From NCBI RefSeq assembly GCF_002895435.1, contig NZ_POYJ01000004.1, positions 308,292 to 372,291 on the forward strand: a DNA stretch of 64,000 nucleotides, in the 5' to 3' direction. Positions 9,401 to 17,616 of this stretch are shown in pieces. The notes beneath the pieces are model-generated. The model saw only the letters and a program-made list of their open reading frames with translations. It did no database searches and was not told the origin of the DNA. Source of the stretch: Aquimarina sediminis. GTDB taxonomy: Bacteria; Bacteroidota; Bacteroidia; Flavobacteriales; Flavobacteriaceae. The stretch's first letter is position 1; each line of letters begins with the position of its first letter. The translations under genes were made by a program, and so were the position numbers.

Positions 9401-10333
9401 TTACTTCGTAATGTTATGCAAAGTTGCTTGTCTTTTTCTTTTTTTAGCATTTTTAAATATTCCATTCAAAACTACGGTACTGAGAATAATGACTGCACCA
9501 TAGTAAAATTGCGGGTTCATTTTTTCTGATTCTCCAAAAATAAAGAAAGCCAATAGTATCCCATATACTGGTTCTAGATTGGTTGTAAGCATGACTGTAT
9601 AAGGGCTTAAGTATTTCATCACCTTTACAGAACCTATAAAAGCATATGCTGTGCATACCGATGCCAGCAACAGCATAAACATCCAATCGGACATTGATAA
9701 TTGGAAAAATGATACTGAAAACCCTTCATTACTTTCTCCAAAAATCGTTATTGCTAATAAATAAATTGTCACAATCCCAACTCCACTTAACAATTCATAG
9801 AAAGAAATCATTGACGGATTGTACTTTTGCGCTACTTTCCCATTCACTAAAGAAAAAACAGAAGACAAAAAAGCTGAACATAAAGCATATAGAATCCCCA
9901 TACTATAATCGCCTTCTACATTAAAAATAATATATAATCCCACAATTACCAAAATTCCAAATAAAATTTCGTACCAAATTATTTTTCTTTTATAAAAAAT
10001 AGGTTCAAAAATTGACGTAAAGAAAGCTCCTGTAGATAATACTGCCAGGGTTATTGATATATTAGAAACCTTTATTGCTGCAAAAAAAGTGATCCAATGC
10101 AATGCGATTACTATTCCTGCAAAAAGAAGAGTAAAGAATAATCTTCTGGAAATTGTTAAGGATATTTTTTTTAAATAAATATAAATGTAAACAAATCCAG
10201 AAGCCATAAGCATTCTATACCATACTAAGGGTAATGCTTCGATTGTTATCAATTCACCAAGAATAGCGGTGAACCCCCATACAAATACAATAAAATGTAA
10301 ATGCAGGTAATTTAAAAGTTTAGCGTTTGGCAT
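9401..10333 (-). CDS. EamA/DMT-family transporter
   Basis: A 310-residue inner-membrane protein with about ten hydrophobic helices in two homologous halves, the layout of EamA drug/metabolite transporters. Recognisable pieces are 'FVWGFTAILGELI' in helix 1, 'ALHWITFFAAIKVSNISI' and 'YLSPYTVMLTTNLEPVYG' late in the second half. These carriers usually export amino acids or other small metabolites; the substrate cannot be read from the sequence. Its start overlaps the end of lptG by 14 bases, so it is the last gene of the tgt-lptG-eamA operon. The basic C-terminal tail (KKRKRQ) should be cytosolic. Confidence 0.9.
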   Translation of the reverse strand: MPNAKLLNYLHLHFIVFVWGFTAILGELITIEALPLVWYRMLMASGFVYIYIYLKKISLTISRRLFFTLLFAGIVIALHWITFFAAIKVSNISITLAVLSTGAFFTSIFEPIFYKRKIIWYEILFGILVIVGLYIIFNVEGDYSMGILYALCSAFLSSVFSLVNGKVAQKYNPSMISFYELLSGVGIVTIYLLAITIFGESNEGFSVSFFQLSMSDWMFMLLLASVCTAYAFIGSVKVMKYLSPYTVMLTTNLEPVYGILLAFFIFGESEKMNPQFYYGAVIILSTVVLNGIFKNAKKRKRQATLHNITK

Positions 10334-11390
10334 TATATAAAAGATAAATAGCTAAAATCCCAAAAGAAATATTAGGAAACCAAACTGCAACTATTGGTGG
10401 AAAATCTGATTGATTTGCCAATGTTCCTAATACTTTATCAAAAAAGATAAAAACAAATGCTAAAGATATACCAACAGCAAGATTGACTCCCATCCCTCCG
10501 CGTCTTTTCATAGAGGAAACTGCCACCCCAATTACTGTAAGAATAAAAGCCGACACGGGTATACTCCATCGTTTATACGCTACTACTTTATATCTATTGA
10601 TATCAGATGACCCCCTTTTACTTTCTTTTTCAATAAACTTACTCAACTCAGCATAATTAAGGGTTTCAGCCACATAGGTAACCGGAGTAAATTCATCTAT
10701 ATTAAATGGTAATATGGTATCTTTTGTCCTTGCTTTTTCAATAATATCTCTATCCTTAAGCACAATACGTTTTACATAACCCTTAAGCTCATAAACGCTA
10801 TCTTTAAACACTATACTACTGGCAGAGATTTTAGTTTTTAATCGATTCCCATCAAAGCATTCTAAAGTAAAATTGGTAGCGGATTTATCAACTGGCTTAA
10901 AATTACTGGCGTATAAATACATACTATCATTAAGCTGCCTGTATACATTTTTGGTTTCCTGTACTTTCCTTCCCTTCTTAAGGTAAGAATACTTAAACTC
11001 ATTAAACCCCTGACTAGCTTTGGGAGCTAGAAACAACCCCATTGCTAATGCTCCAAGACAAATAATAATTGCTCCAATCATATAGGGTCTAAGAAATCTC
11101 CAAAAAGAAACTCCAGAGCTAAGAAATGCAATAATTTCGGTCTTATTAGCCAGTTTGGATGTAAACCAAATTACTGAGAGAAATACAAAAAGAGGAAACA
11201 ATAAGTTTGCAAAATACACCGTAAAATCCAAATAATACCCAATAACAGCATTAACAGGGACTTTATGTTCCAACATGTTATCGATTTTTTCAGAAAGATC
11301 GACTATTATTCCTATAGGAATAAATAGAAGAATCATTGTAAAAAATGTCCCCAGATATCTCTTTAATATGTACCAATCTAGTATTTTCAA
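10320..11390 (-). CDS. lptG: LptF/LptG-family permease of the LPS export machine
   Basis: A 356-residue YjgP/YjgQ-family permease. It begins 'MKILDWYILKRYLGTF', the standard opening of the family, with three membrane helices (residues about 12-32, 55-80, 97-120), a periplasmic beta-rich domain (about 125-265) and three more helices to the C terminus. With LptF and the LptB ATPase it extracts LPS from the inner membrane. Bacteroidota LptG and LptF are hard to tell apart, but linkage to tgt favours LptG. One base separates it from the tgt stop, and its end overlaps the following transporter, so all three are co-transcribed. Confidence 0.88.
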   Translation of the reverse strand: MKILDWYILKRYLGTFFTMILLFIPIGIIVDLSEKIDNMLEHKVPVNAVIGYYLDFTVYFANLLFPLFVFLSVIWFTSKLANKTEIIAFLSSGVSFWRFLRPYMIGAIIICLGALAMGLFLAPKASQGFNEFKYSYLKKGRKVQETKNVYRQLNDSMYLYASNFKPVDKSATNFTLECFDGNRLKTKISASSIVFKDSVYELKGYVKRIVLKDRDIIEKARTKDTILPFNIDEFTPVTYVAETLNYAELSKFIEKESKRGSSDINRYKVVAYKRWSIPVSAFILTVIGVAVSSMKRRGGMGVNLAVGISLAFVFIFFDKVLGTLANQSDFPPIVAVWFPNISFGILAIYLLYNAKR

Positions 11391-11391
11391 C

Positions 11392-12528
11392 TTACAATCT
11401 TTTATTCATTTGTTTAACCATCATATTTTTCCAGGAGTTAAAATCACCGGCTAAAATATGTTTTCTTGCTTCTCGAACCAACCATAAATAGAAGCCTAAA
11501 TTATGTATTGTTGCTATTTGTTTCCCTAATAATTCATTTACAGAGAACAGATGCTTTAAATATGCTTTAGAATATTCTGTATCGACAAAAGTAATTCCCA
11601 TTTCATCAATCGGAGAAAAATCATCTTTCCATTTCTTATTTTTCATATTTATTGTTCCATGTGCGGTAAACAACATACCATTACGGGCATTACGAGTTGG
11701 CATCACACAATCAAACATATCAATCCCTAAAGCAATATTTTCCAAAATATTAATAGGTGTTCCTACTCCCATTAGATATCTTGGTTTATCCTCTGGTAAT
11801 ATTTCTGTAACCACCTCTGTCATTGCATACATCTCTTCTGCTGGCTCCCCTACTGACAGCCCTCCTATGGCATTTCCTACTGCTCCGGCATTTGCTATAT
11901 ATTCTGCAGATTGCTTTCTCAGATCTTTATAGGTACTTCCTTGTACAATTGGAAAAAAAGCCTGATCATACCCATATTTAACTGGAATTTTTTCTAAATG
12001 TTGCATACATCTATCCAACCACCTATGTGTCATATGCATACTTCTTTTGGCATAATTATAATCACAAGGGTACGGTGTGCACTCATCAAAAGCCATTATA
12101 ATATCAGCTCCAATAGAACGTTGAATTTCCATTACATTTTCTGGAGTAAACACATGGTAAGAGCCATCTATATGGGATTTAAACTTTACTCCTTCTTCTT
12201 TAATTTTTCGATTTGCAGACAAAGAATAAACCTGATACCCTCCACTATCTGTAAGAATATTTCGATCCCAATTCATAAATTTATGTAACCCTCCTGCTTT
12301 TTCTAAAATTGGAGTTTGAGGTCTTAGATACAGGTGATATGTATTTCCTAAAATGATATCAGGGTTGATATCATTTTTTAATTCTCTCTGATGTACTCCT
12401 TTTACAGTTGCCACTGTTCCCACCGGCATAAAAATAGGAGTTTCTATAACCCCATGGTCTGTGGTTATTTTTCCTGCCCTAGCTCTACTTTCAGGGTCTT
12501 TGGATAAAAGGTCAAATTGCATAGTCAT
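11392..12528 (-). CDS. tgt: tRNA-guanine transglycosylase (queuine tRNA-ribosyltransferase)
   Basis: A 378-residue Tgt that exchanges guanine-34 of GUN-anticodon tRNAs for the queuosine precursor. The general-acid Asp94 (TDSGGYQ) and the nucleophile Asp273 (MFDCVMPTRNARNG) are present, as are 'VGGLSVGE'-type base-recognition residues and His342 (ATIHNLGFYLWL). The oddity is at residues 308-319: the usual zinc site CxCxxC is replaced by 'DEMGITFVDTEY', which has no cysteine. Either this branch dispenses with zinc or uses other ligands. The gene heads an operon with lptG and has a good promoter just upstream. A start two codons downstream (ATG) is equally possible. Confidence 0.95.
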   Translation of the reverse strand: MTMQFDLLSKDPESRARAGKITTDHGVIETPIFMPVGTVATVKGVHQRELKNDINPDIILGNTYHLYLRPQTPILEKAGGLHKFMNWDRNILTDSGGYQVYSLSANRKIKEEGVKFKSHIDGSYHVFTPENVMEIQRSIGADIIMAFDECTPYPCDYNYAKRSMHMTHRWLDRCMQHLEKIPVKYGYDQAFFPIVQGSTYKDLRKQSAEYIANAGAVGNAIGGLSVGEPAEEMYAMTEVVTEILPEDKPRYLMGVGTPINILENIALGIDMFDCVMPTRNARNGMLFTAHGTINMKNKKWKDDFSPIDEMGITFVDTEYSKAYLKHLFSVNELLGKQIATIHNLGFYLWLVREARKHILAGDFNSWKNMMVKQMNKRL

Positions 12529-12542
12529 TGTTTGATCGAGCG

Positions 12543-12574
12543 CAAAGATAACTAACTAAAGTTACATTGATCAA
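12543..12574 (-). promoter_or_regulatory. Promoter of the tgt-lptG-eamA operon
   Basis: On the minus strand a TTG (12574-12572) is followed after 21 bases by TATCTTTG (12550-12543), matching the Bacteroidota TTG / TAnnTTTG promoter with allowed spacing. It lies 14 bases from the tgt ATG, so the leader is very short. Confidence 0.65.
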
Positions 12575-12638
12575 CTAAGGTTTTCTAAAACTTTTTGTTA
12601 TTAACAACAGTTTCTTAATTAAAAGCGGTCTTTACATT

Positions 12639-12668
12639 TTGTCACCCTATACAAAACCTGTACTTTTG
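12639..12668 (+). promoter_or_regulatory. Promoter of the split transketolase genes
   Basis: TTG at 12639-12641, 19 bases of spacing, then TACTTTTG at 12661-12668: a complete Bacteroidota -33/-7 promoter. The leader to the ATG at 12699 would be about 25 bases. The TTG would otherwise be read as an upstream start codon of the transketolase gene. Confidence 0.75.
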
Positions 12669-12698
12669 GGGCTTTATTATCATGAAATCAGCATCATA

Positions 12699-13544
12699 AT
12701 GCCAAAAACAAAACAATTAGAGGATTTTGCAACGCAGGTTCGTAGAGATATACTACGACAAGTACATAAAGTTAATTCTGGTCACCCGGGAGGTTCTCTG
12801 GGCTGTACAGAATTTTTTGTTGCCTTGTATCAAGAAGTTTTAGATAGAAAAGATGATTTTAACATGGATGGTATCGGCGAAGATATTTTTTTCCTGTCTA
12901 ATGGTCATATCTCTCCTGTCTATTATAGTGTATTAGCTCGAAGTGGCTATTTCCCTGTAGAAGAACTAAATACTTTTAGACTTATAAACAGTAGATTACA
13001 AGGGCACCCTACGACTCATGAAGGGCTTCCTGGAATACGTATCGCTTCAGGGTCTTTAGGACAAGGAATGTCTGTTGCCTTAGGAGCAGCACAAGCCAAA
13101 AAATTAAATAACGATTCTCATCTAGTGTACAGTTTGCATGGTGATGGAGAGCTTCAGGAAGGTCAAAACTGGGAAGCAATAATGTATGCTTCTGGAAAAA
13201 AAGTAGATAACCTCATTGCTACTATTGATTTAAATGGTCAACAAATTGATGGTTCTACTGATGATGTTCTTGCTATGGGAAGCTTGAAAGCCAAATTCGA
13301 AGCTTTTGGATGGGATGTTATGGAAATCAAAGAAGGAAACAACATTTCTGCTGTTGTCGAAGGATTAAAAGAGGCAAAAAATAGAACTGGAAAAGGAAAA
13401 CCCGTTTGTGTTCTACTACATACTGTAATGGGAAATGGAGTAGATTTTATGATGCATACACATGCTTGGCATGGGAAGGCTCCTAATGATGAGCAGTTAG
13501 AAATAGGATTAGCACAAAACCCTGAAACTTTAGGAGATTATTAA
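12699..13544 (+). CDS. tkt: Transketolase, N-terminal (TPP-binding) subunit
   Basis: A 281-residue first half of a two-gene transketolase, the thiamine-diphosphate enzyme that moves two-carbon units in the pentose phosphate pathway. The ATG at 12699 (MPKTKQLEDFATQVRRDI) is chosen because the longer frame begins at a TTG that is the -33 box of the promoter. 'HPGGSLGCTEFFVALYQE', 'IASGSLGQGMSVALGAA' and the TPP/magnesium motif 'GDGELQEGQNWEA...N' are intact. The C-terminal half follows after 22 bases as a separate gene, a common arrangement in Bacteroidota and archaea, so this is not a frameshift. Confidence 0.95.
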   Translation: MPKTKQLEDFATQVRRDILRQVHKVNSGHPGGSLGCTEFFVALYQEVLDRKDDFNMDGIGEDIFFLSNGHISPVYYSVLARSGYFPVEELNTFRLINSRLQGHPTTHEGLPGIRIASGSLGQGMSVALGAAQAKKLNNDSHLVYSLHGDGELQEGQNWEAIMYASGKKVDNLIATIDLNGQQIDGSTDDVLAMGSLKAKFEAFGWDVMEIKEGNNISAVVEGLKEAKNRTGKGKPVCVLLHTVMGNGVDFMMHTHAWHGKAPNDEQLEIGLAQNPETLGDY

Positions 13545-13566
13545 ATTACCCAAAATTAGAATACAA

Positions 13567-14520
13567 ATGAAAAAATATATAGATACTGGAAAGAAAGATA
13601 CACGTTCTGGTTTTGGAGCTGGTTTAGAAGAACTTGGTAAAACAAACGAAAACGTAGTAGCATTATGTGCCGATCTAATTGGTTCATTAAAAATGGATGC
13701 TTTTATAGAAAATAACCCTGAGCGTTTTTTTCAAATAGGAATTGCAGAAGCTAATATGATTGGTATTGCTGCAGGATTAACAATTGGTGGTAAAATTCCT
13801 TTTACAGGGACATTTGCTAACTTTTCTACTGGACGAGTATATGATCAAATACGTCAATCTGTAGCATATAGCGGTAAGAATGTAAAAATCTGCGCTTCTC
13901 ATGCTGGTTTAACCTTAGGTGAAGATGGTGCTACCCATCAAATCTTAGAAGATATCGGTCTAATGAAGATGCTACCAGGTATGACAGTGATCAACACTTG
14001 TGATTACAACCAAACTAAAGCTGCCACTATTGCTATTGCAGATCATGACGGTCCTGTTTATTTGCGTTTTGGAAGACCTAAAGTTGCTAATTTTACTCCT
14101 GAAGATCAGAAATTCGAAGTAGGAAAAGCAATTTTATTGCAAGAAGGAACAGATGTAACTATTGTAGCTACTGGGCATCTGGTATGGGAAGCTCTAAAAG
14201 CTGCAGAATCTTTAAATGAACAAGGAATTAGTGCCGAAGTAATAAACATTCACACTATAAAACCTCTGGATGACGAAGCTATTTTAGCCTCGGTAAAGAA
14301 AACAGGATGTGTAGTTACTGCCGAAGAACATAACATCCTAGGTGGTCTTGGAGAAAGTGTTTCTAGAGTATTAACACAGCATTCTCCAACTCCGCAAGAG
14401 TTTATTGCAACTAATGATACTTTTGGAGAGAGTGGAACACCGGATCAACTTATGGAAAAGTATGGTTTAAATGCAGATTCTATCACAAAAGCCGCACTTA
14501 AAGTTATAAAAAGGAAATAA
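13567..14520 (+). CDS. tkt: Transketolase, C-terminal (pyrimidine-binding and C-terminal domain) subunit
   Basis: A 317-residue second half of the split transketolase. It holds the pyrimidine-binding domain with the catalytic glutamate in 'FFQIGIAEANMIGIAAGL', the 'TFANFSTGRVYDQIRQSVAYS' core and 'SHAGLTLGEDGATHQ', followed by the transketolase C-terminal domain ('VTAEEHNILGGLGESV'). It needs the upstream subunit to form the active site at the dimer interface. The two share a promoter, and a terminator follows 24 bases after the stop. Confidence 0.95.
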   Translation: MKKYIDTGKKDTRSGFGAGLEELGKTNENVVALCADLIGSLKMDAFIENNPERFFQIGIAEANMIGIAAGLTIGGKIPFTGTFANFSTGRVYDQIRQSVAYSGKNVKICASHAGLTLGEDGATHQILEDIGLMKMLPGMTVINTCDYNQTKAATIAIADHDGPVYLRFGRPKVANFTPEDQKFEVGKAILLQEGTDVTIVATGHLVWEALKAAESLNEQGISAEVINIHTIKPLDDEAILASVKKTGCVVTAEEHNILGGLGESVSRVLTQHSPTPQEFIATNDTFGESGTPDQLMEKYGLNADSITKAALKVIKRK

Positions 14521-14543
14521 TATTATTTTATGCATGTACAGAA

Positions 14544-14575
14544 AGCCTTCTAATTTATTTTAGAAGGCTCTTTTG
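14544..14575 (+). terminator. Intrinsic terminator of the transketolase genes
   Basis: Perfect 10-bp stem (AGCCTTCTAA / TTAGAAGGCT) with a 6-base loop, followed by CTTTTGTTG, 23 bases after the stop codon. Confidence 0.8.
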
Positions 14576-14675
14576 TTGCTTAGAGAAATAAAAAAGAAAG
14601 AAAATCGTTTTACACACACTAGCCTTAAACCAAAATCATTTTTTTTATTAATCTTTTAAAGTAAATCATTTTACA

Positions 14676-15260
14676 ATGAAAAATACATTTGTTTTTTTGA
14701 TGCTATTCACTTTTTGCACCATACTTGCACAAGAGAAAAGAGTAGCCTTTGGAGTTAAAGCTGGTTTAAATTATGGTGACAACGGCAAAATTGAAGCTAC
14801 CGATATTGTTAATACATCTGTAGATGACCGCGTAGGCTACCATTTGGGCGTATTTTTAAGAGGGAATCTTACTGATCAGATTTATCTAAAACCAGAGTTG
14901 CAATATGCCGTCAACAATAGTATGTATAATACAGATACAAAAAGTCTGGAGTATAATATCAAAAAATTAGATTTACCCATACTTGTTGGAGTTTCTGTTC
15001 TAGGACCTATTCACATTTTTGGGGGACCTGCACTACAATATATTGTAGAAAATGACCTTGAAGATGTACGACTAGGAGATGTAAAAAACGATTTTACAGT
15101 TGGACTTCAATTTGGAGCGGGTCTACAACTAGAACGCTTCAATATTGACATACGCTATGAACGTGGTCTTAGCAAAAATCGTGCAGAATCTATAGATGAA
15201 GATATAAGAGTAGACACTAGACCCAATCAGATTATTATCGGAATTGCTTTAGATTTATAG
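14676..15260 (+). CDS. Outer-membrane beta-barrel protein (PorT-like)
   Basis: A 194-residue protein with a clear signal peptide (cleavage after ILAQ, about residue 19). The mature part starts 'KRVAFGVKAGLNYGDNG' and is made of alternating hydrophobic strands ending in 'NQIIIGIALDL', the terminal-strand pattern of small eight-stranded outer-membrane barrels. It belongs to the broad PorT/OMP_b-brl group in Bacteroidota, most of whose members have no assigned role; nothing here ties it to gliding or type IX secretion. It is monocistronic, with a bidirectional terminator directly downstream. Confidence 0.82.
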   Translation: MKNTFVFLMLFTFCTILAQEKRVAFGVKAGLNYGDNGKIEATDIVNTSVDDRVGYHLGVFLRGNLTDQIYLKPELQYAVNNSMYNTDTKSLEYNIKKLDLPILVGVSVLGPIHIFGGPALQYIVENDLEDVRLGDVKNDFTVGLQFGAGLQLERFNIDIRYERGLSKNRAESIDEDIRVDTRPNQIIIGIALDL

Positions 15261-15272
15261 ATCTTGGTTTAT

Positions 15273-15310
15273 AAAAAAAAACTCCGGTAAAGATTTACCG
15301 GAGTTTTTTT
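15273..15310. terminator. Bidirectional terminator
   Basis: A 10-bp perfect stem (ACTCCGGTAA / TTACCGGAGT, 4-base loop) with a run of A before it and a run of T after it, so it can end both the plus-strand barrel gene and the convergent FKBP gene. Confidence 0.88.
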
Positions 15311-16276
15311 TTACTCATTTTTCGAATCAATATCGTCAGGATCCAGATGATTCTTTATACCATCCCCATCATCATCATAAAAAGTAATTTCATCTAGGGT
15401 TATAAATCCATCACCATTAAGATCATTTACTGTGATTTCGTCTTTGGTCTGTGTACCATCTCCATCATCATCTGTATCAACATAATTTGGCACTGTATCG
15501 CTATCTGTATCATCACCTGTATCTAAAACAAGTTCATCTCCATCCAGATCCTCCAGATATGATGGGATCCCATCTCTATCATGATCACATTCATTTACAT
15601 CATATAACTGGATGTTAAAAATAAGAGACGAATACGAAGGTACTCCTTCTCGGGCATCAGCAAAATATGCCAAGCCAGATGGTATAAAAACTACCAATTC
15701 ACCAAAACCACTATAGGTAACCGAACCATCAGGGTTGATAATTGGATTAGGAGCTGCTCCTTTAAAATCAAGCATAGATTGTCTAAAACCATCTATAACT
15801 CCACCTCCTAAATCAAACCAAGAAGGATTAACCGCACTATCAAATAATTTATCATCACCATAAAACAATTCTCCTCTAAAAGTAATCAATGTAGAATCTG
15901 CAAACGTTGGTTTATGTTCACCCACTCCGTCTTTTAGTCCTAATATAAACAACGTATATTCAACATCTTCACGTGTAATCTTTTTAGAAGTCAGTAGTTC
16001 TGAATCCATAATAGGTTGTTGCCCAATATTATCGCCTGCAATAGTATCAAATTTTGTTATTTGATATTCTATAGTACCATCTCCATTAACATCTACATCT
16101 TCGAGAGTATAGAAATGTGTTTTCAAATACTCTTCAATTAATGCATGATCAGTCACTTGTTGCTCTGCTCTATCTCTAGGAGGAACAATAGTTGCCTCAA
16201 CATCATCATCTTTTTTACATGCAGATATAGCTATTACGATTAGCGCAATGGCAAAAATATATTTCTTTATATTCAT
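15311..16276 (-). CDS. FKBP-type peptidyl-prolyl isomerase lipoprotein with calcium-repeat tail
   Basis: A 321-residue lipoprotein. The ATG at 16276 gives a textbook lipoprotein signal with lipobox ISAC (Cys20); an upstream in-frame GTG would only add a basic stretch and overlap the divergent promoter. Residues about 115-235 look like an FKBP-type isomerase domain ('GELFYGDDKLFDSAV', 'VIDGFRQSMLDFKG', 'FGELVVFIPSGLAYF'). The C terminus from about 240 is a run of Asp-rich loops (DRDGIPSYLEDLDGD, DDDGDG, DLNGDGFITLDE, DDDGDGIKNHLDPDD) like thrombospondin type 3 or EF-hand calcium repeats. It probably folds or tethers proteins at the outer membrane. Confidence 0.88.
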   Translation of the reverse strand: MNIKKYIFAIALIVIAISACKKDDDVEATIVPPRDRAEQQVTDHALIEEYLKTHFYTLEDVDVNGDGTIEYQITKFDTIAGDNIGQQPIMDSELLTSKKITREDVEYTLFILGLKDGVGEHKPTFADSTLITFRGELFYGDDKLFDSAVNPSWFDLGGGVIDGFRQSMLDFKGAAPNPIINPDGSVTYSGFGELVVFIPSGLAYFADAREGVPSYSSLIFNIQLYDVNECDHDRDGIPSYLEDLDGDELVLDTGDDTDSDTVPNYVDTDDDGDGTQTKDEITVNDLNGDGFITLDEITFYDDDGDGIKNHLDPDDIDSKNE

Positions 16277-16316
16277 TCTGATTACTTTTTTGAGGGCGCA
16301 AGATACGATTTTCTTG

Positions 16317-16324
16317 TACTTTTG
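16317..16324 (+). promoter_or_regulatory. Candidate -7 promoter element of the S4-domain gene
   Basis: TACTTTTG matches TAnnTTTG, 43 bases before the ATG. A TTG lies 24 bases upstream, slightly beyond the normal spacing. Confidence 0.45.
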
Positions 16325-16367
16325 TTTCACAATTGTTTAATATAAAAACGCATTTTATTCATTTTTT

Positions 16368-16763
16368 ATGCGAGTTGATAAATATTTATGGTGTATCCGA
16401 TACTTCAAAACAAGAAGTATTGCCACAAAAGCATGTAAAGAAAGTAAGGTTCGTGTAAACGGAGACCTTATCAAACCTTCTAGAGAAGTTTATCCTATGG
16501 ATAAAATTACTGTTCGCAAAAACCAAGTTAACTACGAACTTATTGTACTTGACACACCTGATAGTCGAATCGGAGCCAAACTCGTCGATATCTATCGTAA
16601 AGACACCACTCCAAAAGAAGCGTTGCAAAAATTAGATCTTTTAAAGTATTCTAAGGATTACTATCGCAAAAAAGGTACTGGAAGACCTACCAAAAAAGAT
16701 CGAAGAGACATAGAGGATTGGCATACAGAAGGAGCAATAGGTAGCAGTGAAGAAGAAGAATAA
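16368..16763 (+). CDS. hslR: S4-domain RNA-binding protein, Hsp15 family
   Basis: A 131-residue protein. Residues 1-60 are an S4 RNA-binding domain (MRVDKYLWCIRYFKTRSIAT, 'SKVRVNGDLIKPSREVYPMDKI'), and the C-terminal half is the charged helical tail found in Hsp15. In E. coli this protein recycles 50S subunits stalled with a peptidyl-tRNA. The tail here ends in an acidic run (SSEEEE). It is expressed alone, divergently from the FKBP lipoprotein. Confidence 0.88.
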   Translation: MRVDKYLWCIRYFKTRSIATKACKESKVRVNGDLIKPSREVYPMDKITVRKNQVNYELIVLDTPDSRIGAKLVDIYRKDTTPKEALQKLDLLKYSKDYYRKKGTGRPTKKDRRDIEDWHTEGAIGSSEEEE

Positions 16764-16870
16764 ATTAATATAGAATATAAAAAAATAATCGCCTATTGCA
16801 TTGTGTCTCTTATTTGATGTAATAGTATCACTGGAAAAAAAATATAGCCAGAAATTATGGTTGGCACAAA

Positions 16871-16914
16871 GTCAATATTTTAATTTCTCAAACAAAGAGC
16901 AATCAAATATTGAC
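16871..16914. repeat. Inverted repeat
   Basis: GTCAATATTT (16871-16880) and its exact complement AAATATTGAC (16905-16914) are separated by 24 bases. No T run follows, so it is more like an operator or structured RNA than a terminator. Confidence 0.55.
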
Positions 16915-17020
16915 ACAAGCTTCTTTTTCTACTGGTTTAGAGAGAAAAACCACTTAAAGTTGTTATAATTCTATAGATCTACGCACAGATACCGAACTCT
17001 TTTTTATATTTGAAAATTCA

Positions 17021-17090
17021 TAATAGAATAGATGAAATTTCGTCTACTTTTAGCAATATGGTGATTAATTTTAGTCTATCCATTCTATTA
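17021..17090. repeat. Imperfect inverted repeat before the phosphoribosyltransferase gene
   Basis: Arms at 17021-17034 and 17077-17090 match at 12 of 14 positions (TAATAGAAT plus GAT), with a 42-base loop, ending 25 bases before the ATG. In an RNA this could form a leader hairpin; function is unknown. Confidence 0.5.
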
Positions 17091-17115
17091 TACTAGTAAT
17101 TCATAATCCAAAAGC

Positions 17116-17616
17116 ATGCAAACCGATCAGAATATAATCCTTACCCACGAACAAATACAACGCAAAATAAAACGTATTGCTTATCAGATATACGAAACCA
17201 ACGTTAATGAAAAAGAAATTATAATTGCTGGGATTGCTGAAAACGGATTTGTATTTGCCCAAAGGTTGAAAGACATTGTAGAAAATATTTCTGATCTCAA
17301 AGTTACCTTATGCGAGGTTACTATGAATAAGAAATCCCCTCATAACACTATAAACACTTCTCTAAAACCAGAAGAATATACAGATAAGTCGATTGTCTTA
17401 GCTGATGATGTGCTTAATTCGGGTACAGCCCTCATTTATGGCGTAAAACATTTTCTTGATGTCCCTCTTACCAGGTTTAAAACGGCAGTTTTAGTTAATC
17501 GAAATCACAAAAAATATCCAATTAAAGCAGATTTTAAAGGAATATCATTATCTACCTCTTTGCACGAGCACATTATTGTAAAATTTGGAGACAAAGATTT
17601 TGCCATTTTAAAATAA
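17116..17616 (+). CDS. Phosphoribosyltransferase-family protein (PyrR-like)
   Basis: A 166-residue type I phosphoribosyltransferase. The PRPP-binding loop 'SIVLADDVLNSGTALIYG' (two acidic residues then small residues) is intact, and the N-terminal part 'THEQIQRKIKRIAYQIYE' matches the PyrR/Hpt group. PyrR proteins salvage uracil or act as pyrimidine attenuators; no pyr operon or PyrR-type RNA site is evident nearby, so a hypoxanthine/uracil-type salvage role is equally possible. The gene is convergent with aroK and overlaps it by 9 bases. Confidence 0.85.
   Translation: MQTDQNIILTHEQIQRKIKRIAYQIYETNVNEKEIIIAGIAENGFVFAQRLKDIVENISDLKVTLCEVTMNKKSPHNTINTSLKPEEYTDKSIVLADDVLNSGTALIYGVKHFLDVPLTRFKTAVLVNRNHKKYPIKADFKGISLSTSLHEHIIVKFGDKDFAILK

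Larger units (their letters stand above)
16764..17115. other. Intergenic stretch with two inverted repeats
   Basis: 352 bases with no credible gene. It contains an inverted repeat at 16871-16914 and a second at 17021-17090, plus a lone TATATTTG at 17005-17012 without a -33 partner. It is otherwise AT-rich and unremarkable. Confidence 0.6.

Noticed and set aside
12639..12698. Upstream extension of the transketolase N-terminal gene to a TTG
   Set aside because: The TTG is the -33 box of a full promoter whose -7 box lies inside the would-be coding stretch; the ATG at 12699 fits family starts.
13545..13566. Frameshift splitting transketolase
   Set aside because: Two separate genes for the halves are normal in Bacteroidota, with clean stop, spacer and start.
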